A DNA stretch of 30,861 bases, from IMG/VR virus record IMGVR_UViG_3300008114_000091, positions 1 through 30,861 of that record; one strand, given 5' to 3'. Shown piece after piece: positions 22,911 through 29,747 of the stretch (its first letter is position 1; every line of letters begins with the position of its first letter). The DNA is from a virus. The notes beneath the pieces were generated by a model. That model ran no database searches, had not been told where the DNA came from, and saw only the letters and a program-made list of their open reading frames with translations. Made by a program: the position numbers and the translations under genes.

Positions 22911-23951
22911 ATGCCAGTTACAACAGCAGCCATAATCGGAGGGTCAACATTAGCAGGTGGTCTACTAGGAAACGTCCTAGCAGGTCAGCAAGCACAAGCA
23001 TTAGCAGGGTCTAATAGGCTACAACAATTGTCTGCATTGGCTCAATTGGCAAATCGTCCTCCTGAGATTGGAAATATAACATACCAACAATACGCAGCAC
23101 CGATTGACTACGAACTCGCAGGCACTCTCAACCCTGAACAGTTACAAGAAACAGAGCTAAGAAACATCCTAAGAAACGAACAGGCACGACAAGCACAACT
23201 AGACGTTTTAGGAGAATACCAAGATCTTTCTCAAACTGGATTGACGGCAGTAGACAGGGCAGCTTTGACCGACATACAAAACCAGATTGCAACACAAGAA
23301 AGAGGACAAAGAGAAGCCATACTCCAAAATATGGCACAAAGAGGTTTGGCAGGATCAGGGACAGAATTGGCAGCTAATCTTCTAGCAGGGCAATCTGCAG
23401 CACAGAGAGCAAGTCAGATGGGTATGGATCAAGCAGCACAAGCACAGCAAGCACGATTGCAAGCACTTGGAAACGTAGCACGAATGGGTCAAGGGCTAGA
23501 AGAGACAGACTTCCAAAGAGCAGCACGAGAAGCGGAAGCTAGTGATGTAATTAATCAATTTAATACTAGAAACAAAATTGTTGCAGAAGCTGAAAACTTA
23601 GCCAATAAACAAGATGTTATGAATCTTACAACTCAACAAAGAAATAGACTTAGAGAAGCAAATACGGATCTTATTAACCGAGCATTGACAGAAAATGTAA
23701 TCAATAAACCCAAAGCACAATATGGTCTACAGACCCAATACACTTCAGGAGTAGCAGGTGGTCTACAAGACGTAGCAGGGTCAAGAGAGAGACAGGCTAC
23801 TAATAGATACAATACTCAATCTCAATTGCTGGGAGCAGGTCTGCAAACAGGTGGAACATTAGCAGGGGCTTATATGAATAAACCTGCAAGCGGAAAACGA
23901 CCTACATCAAATAGTTTTCTTGATTCTTTAGAATATCCATCGACTACATAG
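22911..23951 (+). CDS. Ejection (internal virion) protein 2, Gln/Ala-rich
   Basis: A 346-residue helical protein. The first 25 residues are a Gly/Ala-rich membrane-like helix ('AAIIGGSTLAGGLLGNVLAG'), followed by Gln/Ala-rich repeats ('LARQAQLDVLGEYQDLSQTG' style) with coiled-coil tendency and another 'LLGAGLQTGGTLAGAYM' segment near the C-terminus. Membrane-prone helices at both ends fit a protein inserted into the host envelope during ejection. The bases 23540-23660 are AT-rich relative to the flanks. Confidence 0.65.
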   Translation: MPVTTAAIIGGSTLAGGLLGNVLAGQQAQALAGSNRLQQLSALAQLANRPPEIGNITYQQYAAPIDYELAGTLNPEQLQETELRNILRNEQARQAQLDVLGEYQDLSQTGLTAVDRAALTDIQNQIATQERGQREAILQNMAQRGLAGSGTELAANLLAGQSAAQRASQMGMDQAAQAQQARLQALGNVARMGQGLEETDFQRAAREAEASDVINQFNTRNKIVAEAENLANKQDVMNLTTQQRNRLREANTDLINRALTENVINKPKAQYGLQTQYTSGVAGGLQDVAGSRERQATNRYNTQSQLLGAGLQTGGTLAGAYMNKPASGKRPTSNSFLDSLEYPSTT

Positions 23952-23960
23952 GAGAATAGT

Positions 23961-25055
23961 ATGCCAGTAAAGAAAGTTACATTAAGTAAGACAAGAAATC
24001 CATTATTTCCAAATACAGATAGAATGTTAAGTCGGAGTGCATATGACGAAATATTAAATGTAGATCCTATGTATTTTGGATTAGAAAATGCAAGAGGTGT
24101 AGAACAACAACGTCAAAATATTAAAAAAAATATTCCATTAGGATTAAGTACTGCACAACCTACTCCAAGACCATCAATGCCAATGAATATGCCTGTAATT
24201 GAAGAACCACAGCCAGAACAAGACAGCACAAACTTCCTCGGATCTCTTCTTGCTCAAGGTACTGCAATGTTGGGAGCAGGCATCCAAGGTGGGGACGTCG
24301 GGCAAGTAGGAAGATCATTCGAGGCAGGTAGACAGAGAGCAGAACAGGACAGGAAAGCAAAGGCTCTGGTTGATCCTAACAGTGCGGAGAGTAAACGTCG
24401 TAGAATGGTATTCGAGAAAGCACTAGGCTCTTCTATCCCAGAGGAGTACAGTGCTACTGATCTGAATGATCCTGTAGTATTGCAAAGTATACGAGATAAG
24501 AAGATGCAAGAAATGGCTCCAAAAGGTGGGATTGGAATTGGTGGTGTTCGTGGTGGTGTAGCACAGGTAAAGCCAGAGAAGGAAAGTAAAGAACAAAAAG
24601 ATTTAGATGAATATACATCACAAGCTGAAGCTTTAAAAAGACAATTAGAAGACTATAGGAAGGTACTTAAGCAAATACCTGTATTAGGTGGAGCAGCAAT
24701 AAAAGAAAAAGCTAAAACACTCGGAAAAGGTTTATTGCTTAAAATGAAAACTGTTGAAAAGACAGGATCATTAGATCAAGGATCTATCGATGTAATTGAA
24801 GGCATAATAGGAACACCAGACTATACTAGACCAGAGGTAGTAGATTCTAAAATAGATCAAGCTTTACTAAACATTAATAGAAATGTAGAATTTGAAACTA
24901 TGGGAAAAAATGGATTAAATAGAAAATATAAACCATTTATACCATTCAAAGCTAATGAACAAGAAAATCAAATTATTAACAATTATTTTAATAATCCTAA
25001 TGATCCCAATTATAGCAAATTATATAATGATTTAATAACTAAAAAAGGGTTTTGA
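23961..25055 (+). CDS. Ejection-region virion protein 3
   Basis: A 364-residue polar protein with a Pro/Met-rich linker ('TPRPSMPMNMPVIEEPQPEQ', about 69-88), a Gly-rich segment 'LLAQGTAMLGAGIQGGDVG', and a C-terminal helical part rich in Lys, Asn and Ile. The second half (about 24590-25055) is markedly AT-rich. GGAG (near 23951-23954) precedes ATG 23961. Its role is inferred from position among the ejection genes only; it could also be a scaffold-like or core protein. Confidence 0.6.
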   Translation: MPVKKVTLSKTRNPLFPNTDRMLSRSAYDEILNVDPMYFGLENARGVEQQRQNIKKNIPLGLSTAQPTPRPSMPMNMPVIEEPQPEQDSTNFLGSLLAQGTAMLGAGIQGGDVGQVGRSFEAGRQRAEQDRKAKALVDPNSAESKRRRMVFEKALGSSIPEEYSATDLNDPVVLQSIRDKKMQEMAPKGGIGIGGVRGGVAQVKPEKESKEQKDLDEYTSQAEALKRQLEDYRKVLKQIPVLGGAAIKEKAKTLGKGLLLKMKTVEKTGSLDQGSIDVIEGIIGTPDYTRPEVVDSKIDQALLNINRNVEFETMGKNGLNRKYKPFIPFKANEQENQIINNYFNNPNDPNYSKLYNDLITKKGF

Positions 25056-25062
25056 GGTATAT

Positions 25063-26805
25063 ATGCCTAAAGAATATTCAATAGAAGAATTAAATGAATA
25101 TGTTTCTAATTTGAAATCATCTTCTCAACCTACTCCTACCACTCCATCCGATAAACAAAGATCTCCACTACAATCTGGATTGATGGGTATATCACAAGGT
25201 GCAACTTTTGGACTGGCAGACGAAGCAATAGCTAGACTAGAGTCAATCCGATCAGGTAGACCATATGAAGATGTACTACAAGAAGCCAGAGGAATGTACA
25301 GGTCAGCATCTGAACAAAACCCTGCATCGTATCTCACAGGAGAAATAGGGGCAGGTGTAGTGGCACCAATAGGACCATCGGCAAGTTTAGTTAAAATGGG
25401 TAGATCAGGTCTTGCGGCACCAGTAACCAGTCTAGGCAAGCTTGCAACCATAGGAGCAGGAACAGGAGCCTTGTCTGGTCTAGGATATTCAGAAGGAAAA
25501 GACGTCGGGCAAGTGGCAAAGGATGTTGGGATCGGTGGGTTATTGGGTGGATCTTTGCCAGTGTTGGGAAGAGGTATTGCAAAAGGTGTACAATCTTTAA
25601 AACCAGCAGCAGACGAAGCAATTAAGACGAGTCTTACTGGATTTACAGGTAAGACTAGAGCATTTTTAGACCAAATAGAAAAGAATCCAGAACAAGTAAA
25701 ACGAATTGAAAGCAAATTTGCAGGTGACATACAACAAGAAATATTGCCAGAAATCAATGCAAAGATTAATGATTTTATGGCTAAAAATCCATATAAACAA
25801 AGAGCAATACAGGGAAGCCAAAGAGCAATAGAATCAATACCAGACGATGTAACAATATCAAGAAATACTGGAGAAAAAATATTAGGAGACTCTTTAAAGG
25901 AATTAGAAAAAGATACTGTTTCCGCAACTGCACAAGATGCCAAAGCAATACTAAATGATTATCTTAAAAGATTTGAAAATACTAAAGAACAGATACCAGG
26001 TAGGGAAATAAAAAGAATTCTTCAGAATTTAGATGGAGACATAGAGAAAAAATTTGGAGGATATGGAAATCCATTTTCTAATGATGAGGCATCTAAGGCA
26101 ATTAAAGGATTACGATTTGCATGGGACAATGAATTAAAAACAAAAGTTCCAGACTATGAAAAGATAATGAAAAAAGTTAGACGTGATGCATCTGCAAGTG
26201 AAAGTCTTACAAATAGATTTGCTACTAAAGAAGGTGTTTCTTCTGGAAAAATATCTGCATTTACTGATAGATTACTAAAACAACAAAATAAAATAATGAA
26301 TACTCCTGAAATAAAAACAGATCTTCAAAGAATAGAAGCCATTTCAAGAATGCCTCAATCTGATATAGGATTGCAAACACTTAGACAGGATATACAGGAT
26401 ATAGGTTTAAAAAAAGCAATAGAATCACGAGGAAATCAAGGATCTAATATTGCTACTCCAGTCACGATAGCAATGACTGCATTAGGAGGTGGATTAGGTC
26501 AATCAATTGGAGGTACTACAGGAGGATTTTTAGGTGGAGGTTTAGGAGGTTTTCTCGGAAACGTGGCATCTAGACAATTAGAACAAAGAGGCGGAAAAAT
26601 TGCAGAATCCGTACTAAGAGGAACCAAAGGCATCCGAACACCAACAGCAATACCAGAAGCTACCCAAAGAGGATTCCAAGCACAGCAAGGTCTACAGAGA
26701 GGATTACTTGATCAATTCTTGACAGAAAATGCAGGCGAGGTAAGACGTAAGAGAGAGATGGAATCAAAGTTCCAACAAGATAATCAAAATAGGGTAGGAA
26801 AATAA
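25063..26805 (+). CDS. Ejection (internal virion) protein 4, Gly-rich membrane-active
   Basis: A 580-residue protein. Residues about 40-180 contain 'GISQGATFGLADEAIARLES' and several Gly/Ala-rich hydrophobic segments ('TIGAGTGALSGLGYSEGKDV', 'GIGGLLGGSLPVLGRGIAKG'). A long helical middle follows, then a second Gly-rich hydrophobic block near 470-505 ('TIAMTALGGGLGQSIGGTTG'). Hydrophobic glycine-zipper-like helices at both ends suit a channel-forming ejection protein such as P22 gp16. No lytic transglycosylase signature is seen. It is the last large virion gene before lysis. Confidence 0.7.
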   Translation: MPKEYSIEELNEYVSNLKSSSQPTPTTPSDKQRSPLQSGLMGISQGATFGLADEAIARLESIRSGRPYEDVLQEARGMYRSASEQNPASYLTGEIGAGVVAPIGPSASLVKMGRSGLAAPVTSLGKLATIGAGTGALSGLGYSEGKDVGQVAKDVGIGGLLGGSLPVLGRGIAKGVQSLKPAADEAIKTSLTGFTGKTRAFLDQIEKNPEQVKRIESKFAGDIQQEILPEINAKINDFMAKNPYKQRAIQGSQRAIESIPDDVTISRNTGEKILGDSLKELEKDTVSATAQDAKAILNDYLKRFENTKEQIPGREIKRILQNLDGDIEKKFGGYGNPFSNDEASKAIKGLRFAWDNELKTKVPDYEKIMKKVRRDASASESLTNRFATKEGVSSGKISAFTDRLLKQQNKIMNTPEIKTDLQRIEAISRMPQSDIGLQTLRQDIQDIGLKKAIESRGNQGSNIATPVTIAMTALGGGLGQSIGGTTGGFLGGGLGGFLGNVASRQLEQRGGKIAESVLRGTKGIRTPTAIPEATQRGFQAQQGLQRGLLDQFLTENAGEVRRKREMESKFQQDNQNRVGK

Positions 26806-26806
26806 T

Positions 26807-26938
26807 ATGCCAGCAAAATCAAAAGCACAAGAAAAACTAATGCAAGCCGTAGCACACTCACCAAAGTTTTCTAAGAAAGTAGGAATTCCTGTAAAGGTAG
26901 GAAAAGAGTTTATAAAGCCAGTTAAGAAGAAAAAATGA
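26807..26938 (+). CDS. Small basic phage protein (43 aa) of the MPAKSKAQ type
   Basis: Begins MPAKSKAQEKLMQAVAHSPK and ends in a Lys-rich tail. The 'MPAKSKxQxxLMxAVAHSPKFxKKVGIP' start is a recurring small phage protein (DUF3008-like) of unknown function. GTAGGA lies before the ATG. The stop overlaps the next start as ATGA (26935-26938), coupling it to the lysis genes. Confidence 0.7.
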   Translation: MPAKSKAQEKLMQAVAHSPKFSKKVGIPVKVGKEFIKPVKKKK

Positions 26939-27138
26939 AATTCAGCTTTGACTTCAAAGACATCATAACATACGGTTCGTTTATCGTATCACTAACAGTA
27001 GCATACTATACCCATGAAGTCAGACTTGTAAAACTGGAATCCGAAACATTACAAGATCGTTTAGTAGTACAGGAAATCAAGTTAGAACTCAGAGAGATCA
27101 AAGCAGATATAAAAGAATTATTGAAACATACTAAATGA
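26935..27138 (+). CDS. Single-TM coiled-coil protein at start of lysis cassette
   Basis: A 67-residue protein. Residues about 9-27 are a hydrophobic helix ('DIITYGSFIVSLTVAYYTHE'), followed by a heptad-rich helix ('LESETLQDRLVVQEIKLELREIKADIKEL'). ATGA overlaps on both sides join it tightly to the preceding small gene and the holin-like gene. It may be an accessory holin, antiholin, or membrane anchor for lysis timing. No family is certain. Confidence 0.6.
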   Translation: MKFSFDFKDIITYGSFIVSLTVAYYTHEVRLVKLESETLQDRLVVQEIKLELREIKADIKELLKHTK

Positions 27139-27359
27139 AAATTAAATTCAAAGTAAAATCATACTATCAACCAACTCCTAAAAAGATGCGTAAAATTGGT
27201 GATGCACTTCTAGGATCATCTCAATTTCTAACAGGCTATTCTATTGTCATGGATGAAAAATGGTTGGCTTTCACTTGTATTGCAATCGGTACTATAGGAA
27301 AGTTTATGACCAATTTTTTTGTCGAGGAAGAAGAAACACAGGACAAGGGTTTCACTTGA
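27135..27359 (+). CDS. Holin-like protein
   Basis: A 74-residue protein with two hydrophobic stretches, about 20-39 ('KIGDALLGSSQFLTGYSIVM') and 43-63 ('WLAFTCIAIGTIGKFMTNFF'), and an acidic C-terminus. The 'TPKKMRKIGDALL...GKFxTNFF' arrangement resembles two-TM phage holins. It precedes the peptidase gene, the expected holin-endolysin order. Holins set the time of lysis by opening holes in the inner membrane. The stop overlaps the next TTG start (TTGA). Confidence 0.7.
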   Translation: MKIKFKVKSYYQPTPKKMRKIGDALLGSSQFLTGYSIVMDEKWLAFTCIAIGTIGKFMTNFFVEEEETQDKGFT

Positions 27360-27955
27360 AAAAGATTCTCGACATACAACAGAACGATCAAATAGATAAC
27401 AAGCTACTTGGAAGAATTAAGCCAAGTGGTCAATGTGGCTATACATCGGCGGCAATGTTATTGTCATCAGTATATGAAAAAGCTAAAACAGATGAATTCA
27501 TTGTTGAATTAATCATGACAATGGATAAGGCTTTTGTCGATAATAAGTCGGACGTCCGGAACGGTGCATTTCTTGCCAAGTATCCAGACTATCTGAATGC
27601 AATACTTAAAAAGAATAACATTCTAAAAAAAGCAAAATTCCTTCCTCACTCAGGAACTAACCAAGATATAATAAATGCAATAGATAAAGGATCTCCTGTA
27701 ATGTGTTCTACTATGATAACTAAAGACGGTCATTATATTTGTATCATAGGCTATGATAATGAACGGAAGGTTTGGATAGTCAATGATCCTTATGGACATT
27801 ATTCTTTTGCAGACTCCAAATACGCAATCATTGGAAATAATTCAGGTCACAAAGTGGAGTATCCATATACTCTTCTAGGAAATGTAATGGTCGCATCTAG
27901 TAGGATTGCATCGGGTGGGTCTAAGTCTGGGTATCGTTTACTATGGTTAGAATAG
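27356..27955 (+). CDS. C39-like papain-fold peptidase, probable endolysin
   Basis: A 199-residue protein. Papain/C39-like catalytic residues are visible: Cys27 in 'SGQCGYTSAAMLL', His126 in 'KDGHYICIIGYD', and Asn143-Asp144 in 'WIVNDPYG'. It lies between the holin-like gene and the spanin, so it probably cleaves peptidoglycan cross-bridges for lysis. No signal peptide is seen, consistent with holin-dependent export. TTG 27356 is chosen because it overlaps the upstream stop and AAGGG lies before it; a longer frame from 27260 falls inside the holin gene. Peptidase substrate is inferred. Confidence 0.75.
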   Translation: MKKILDIQQNDQIDNKLLGRIKPSGQCGYTSAAMLLSSVYEKAKTDEFIVELIMTMDKAFVDNKSDVRNGAFLAKYPDYLNAILKKNNILKKAKFLPHSGTNQDIINAIDKGSPVMCSTMITKDGHYICIIGYDNERKVWIVNDPYGHYSFADSKYAIIGNNSGHKVEYPYTLLGNVMVASSRIASGGSKSGYRLLWLE

Positions 27956-28305
27956 TACTATTAATCTTACTACTTGGATGTGCTACAGATAACCAGATCA
28001 ATAAACCAATAGATACGACACAAGCAATAGAAGATTTACAATCAATCGAGATATCTACTATAAAAGATTCTGCTATCAGAGAAAGAGTAGTGAGAGTCTT
28101 ACAAGATTGCGGAGAGTATGGAAAAGAAGCTTATAAGAGTGCTACTGTTTTACAGAGTCGAGTATCCGAACTAGAAAAGCAATTGCTAGAACTAGAAGAA
28201 GAAATAAAACCATACAGGTATTTTAAGCGATTCCTTTTAGTTACTATAATTGCTTTCTTGTTATTTTTTGGAATTAAATTTTATCTTAAACTAAAACCAA
28301 TCTAA
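27943..28305 (+). CDS. Unimolecular spanin (u-spanin)
   Basis: A 120-residue protein with an N-terminal lipoprotein signal ('VLLILLLGC', lipobox LLGC with Cys13), a periplasmic middle with coiled-coil heptads ('LQSRVSELEKQLLELEEEIK', about 65-85), and a C-terminal inner-membrane helix (about 95-114, 'FLLVTIIAFLLFFGIKFYL'). One protein thus spans both membranes, the u-spanin layout known from phage T1 gp11. It would fuse or disrupt the outer membrane in the last lysis step, implying a Gram-negative host. The start overlaps the endolysin gene by 13 bases and its end overlaps a convergent gene by 4. Confidence 0.85.
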   Translation: MVRIVLLILLLGCATDNQINKPIDTTQAIEDLQSIEISTIKDSAIRERVVRVLQDCGEYGKEAYKSATVLQSRVSELEKQLLELEEEIKPYRYFKRFLLVTIIAFLLFFGIKFYLKLKPI

Positions 28306-28496
28306 TAATTTTTAGCGTGCTTAATAAACTTAGCAGGTTGAACTTGCAATCTATCTTGCCATTCCAATCTAATTAATTCCAGATCCTCAGAGTTAACCGT
28401 CCCATCTGCTAGGGTTCTAAGTTTTTTTTCTCTCATGAGTCTCCTGATTGTTGATTGGTCACAATTCAAATATCTTGATGCATCTTGTATTTTCAT
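28302..28496 (-). CDS. Small HTH (excisionase/MerR-type) DNA-binding protein
   Basis: A 64-residue protein read on the minus strand. The start is taken at 28496 because AGGAGAGAAT lies directly before that ATG; the longer reading to 28556 would run through the hairpin at 28518-28546. Residues 2-32 ('IQDASRYLNCDQSTIRRLMR') form a helix-turn-helix of the HTH_17/MerR/excisionase class, followed by a wing and a C-terminal helix. No integrase is present, so a regulator role is favoured over excision. It is one of only two leftward genes. Confidence 0.8.
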   Translation of the reverse strand: MKIQDASRYLNCDQSTIRRLMREKKLRTLADGTVNSEDLELIRLEWQDRLQVQPAKFIKHAKNY

Positions 28497-28517
28497 ATTC
28501 TCTCCTATAAAATAAAA

Positions 28518-28546
28518 TGAACTATTCGGAAATACCGAACAGTTCA
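28518..28546 (-). promoter_or_regulatory. 12-bp inverted repeat before the HTH gene
   Basis: Arms 28518-28529 and 28535-28546 pair fully in minus-strand RNA (one G-U) around a five-base loop. The stem lies between the membrane gene stop and the HTH gene start and is followed in the leftward direction by a U-rich run (TTCATTTTATTTTAT). It may be a partial terminator or attenuator, or an operator for the HTH protein. Confidence 0.65.
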
Positions 28547-28558
28547 GTGTAATCAATC

Positions 28559-29059
28559 TTAATCTAATTTAATATCATGCCAACTATTTTTATACGTTTC
28601 ATTTATATTTTTTATCTCTCTATCATATTGTTGCACAGCCAATTCAGTTAGATAAACTATTATTGCAATCGGTAGCACGCTCATAATGAGAGCTTGACTA
28701 AATGCGAGTAGTGTTCCCGGATCATCAATTGGTTGTTTACATGCTCCTGCACAAACAAGGAATGAATTAGTGTTGGCAGTCGTCGAGATTAAAAACGCCA
28801 GTATCACGCTACCCCACATCAATGCATAAGTTCTCATCAAGTGAAATACGATAATAGCTATGTCTAGTGCTAGTGATATTCCTAGAGCATAGATTGTGAG
28901 AGTAGTCTCAGATTGGATCAGATCCATCCTAGTCTGTAATAAATAATACTTAATAGCTGAGTAGTTTGATATTATTCCTACTGTCCCGAAAAAGATTGCT
29001 ATACTTAATTTGAGTCTTTTGGTCTCGAAAAATTGAAAGAATTTTGATTGGTTTGTCAT
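28559..29059 (-). CDS. Four-TM membrane protein, leftward module
   Basis: A 166-residue protein with four hydrophobic helices, at about residues 17-35, 53-74, 77-95 and 116-140, and charged ends. The loop between the third and fourth helix contains two Cys ('LVCAGACKQPIDDPG'). AAAGGAGA precedes ATG 29059. It is transcribed away from the early rightward promoter region and is followed by the HTH gene. Its position opposite the early operon suggests a superinfection-exclusion or lysogenic-state protein, but no family is recognised. Confidence 0.7.
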   Translation of the reverse strand: MTNQSKFFQFFETKRLKLSIAIFFGTVGIISNYSAIKYYLLQTRMDLIQSETTLTIYALGISLALDIAIIVFHLMRTYALMWGSVILAFLISTTANTNSFLVCAGACKQPIDDPGTLLAFSQALIMSVLPIAIIVYLTELAVQQYDREIKNINETYKNSWHDIKLD

Positions 29060-29123
29060 GTTGTTATGTCTCCTTTTGTGTTTATCGAATTTTTAGAAAA
29101 AAACTTAAATGAAATAAAAATCA

Positions 29124-29150
29124 TTTTTTTTCTTTTTTTTTCTTTTTTTT
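29124..29150. promoter_or_regulatory. Phased A-tract segment upstream of early promoter
   Basis: Three T-tracts of 8, 9 and 8 bases separated by single C residues at 29132 and 29142, ending at G29151, so interruptions come about every ten bases. Helically phased A-tracts bend DNA and can act as an UP-type element for the promoter directly downstream. Confidence 0.6.
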
Positions 29151-29180
29151 GTTTACTTTTTCGGATGGGTAAACGATAAT
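29151..29180 (+). promoter_or_regulatory. Early rightward promoter with overlapping inverted-repeat operator
   Basis: TTTACT (29152-29157) and GATAAT (29175-29180) are 17 bases apart and make a plausible promoter, with transcription near 29187. The inverted repeat GTTTAC (29151-29156) and GTAAAC (29169-29174) covers the -35 and abuts the -10, a typical repressor site. The first gene starts at 29204 after AGAGAGGAAA. Confidence 0.6.
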
Positions 29181-29203
29181 AAATATATAGAGAGGAAATT
29201 GAG

Positions 29204-29446
29204 ATGAACAGAAAACACCAACTAACATTCGATATTACAGAAAAAACAACAGTAATCAGAAACGCTTTTAATACTGCATATTATATAAGAAATGACCAAA
29301 CTGGAATGATAGAAGAAAAAAAGACAGGAAGTATGTTTTTAGTAAACATAACAGAAGATGGTAAATATACTTTAGAGGACAATCACCACAGAACAGGTTT
29401 TGGTATGTCCAATATTTTGAAGAAAAAAACGGTAGAATTTTTATGA
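29204..29446 (+). CDS. First early protein, hypothetical (80 aa)
   Basis: An 80-residue polar protein starting at ATG 29204 after an AGAGAGG ribosome site, the first gene behind the early promoter. It has alternating beta-like segments ('QLTFDITEKTTVIRNAF', 'GSMFLVNITEDGKYTLED') and a basic end. No family recognised. A terminator-like hairpin begins inside its last codons, so it may be expressed more than the genes behind it. Confidence 0.65.
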   Translation: MNRKHQLTFDITEKTTVIRNAFNTAYYIRNDQTGMIEEKKTGSMFLVNITEDGKYTLEDNHHRTGFGMSNILKKKTVEFL

Positions 29447-29454
29447 CCGTTTTT
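29425..29454 (+). terminator. Terminator-like hairpin after first early gene
   Basis: AAAAACGGT (29425-29433) pairs with ACCGTTTTT (29446-29454) around a 12-base loop; the right arm ends in five T. The stem is mostly A-U so strength is uncertain. A 17-codon open frame (29443-29496) begins within it by an ATGA overlap and may be a leader peptide or chance. Confidence 0.5.
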
Positions 29455-29499
29455 GATGAAAAAAAATATAAAACAGTAGGAGGAGGAAAATCTTAAGAA

Positions 29500-29564
29500 C
29501 TAGCCTGAAGATGGGGAGCTTGCTACTCCCCGAAACCCTTTTTGGGTCGCTAGAAGCAAAGGAG
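29500..29564 (+). ncRNA. Structured leader: three-way junction with loop pairing beside the ribosome site
   Basis: CTAGC (29500-29504) closes with GCTAG (29549-29553). Inside lie GGGGAG (29513-29518)/CTCCCC (29526-29531) with loop CTTGCTA, and ACCC (29535-29538)/GGGT (29544-29547) with loop TTTTT. The loop bases TTGCT (29520-29524) are complementary to AGCAA (29555-29559), which touches the ribosome site AGGAG (29560-29564) of the gene at 29571. The pattern is that of a pseudoknot able to control translation. No known riboswitch class was matched. Confidence 0.55.
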
Positions 29565-29570
29565 ATCAAA

Positions 29571-29747
29571 ATGTCAGATCAAGATTACTATCTATATATT
29601 AAAACCAAATATCAGTTGGACCATCACGATTTAACAGATAAACAAAAACAAGAATGCAAATGGATTATCGAGGAAATCGAAGCATATTATAAAGGAGATC
29701 ACAATGAGCAACAATACAACAATCAGAGTAAGCAAAGAGCTAATTGA
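29571..29747 (+). CDS. Small early protein (58 aa)
   Basis: ATG 29571 follows AGGAG (29560-29564); an in-frame ATG at 29511 lies inside the structured leader and is rejected. The product is acidic and aromatic-rich at its start ('DQDYYLYIKTKYQLDHHDL') with a helical middle and a polar Gln/Asn tail coded by the 44-base overlap with the next gene. No family recognised. Likely translationally controlled by the folded leader. Confidence 0.6.
   Translation: MSDQDYYLYIKTKYQLDHHDLTDKQKQECKWIIEEIEAYYKGDHNEQQYNNQSKQRAN

Noticed and set aside
25125-25943. A 272-codon open frame on the minus strand
   Set aside because: It lies wholly antisense within the ejection protein gene at 25063-26805, has low-complexity hydrophobic sequence and no ribosome site. 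The Gly/Ala-rich sense gene explains its openness.
27260-27355. Longer start for the C39-like peptidase
   Set aside because: The extra N-terminus is an out-of-frame reading of the holin gene and has no ribosome site; TTG 27356 with a TTGA overlap fits better.
29443-29496. 17-codon open frame MTVFDEKKYKT...
   Set aside because: The ATGA junction is suggestive, but the frame starts inside a terminator-like hairpin and the peptide has no feature; not counted as a gene.
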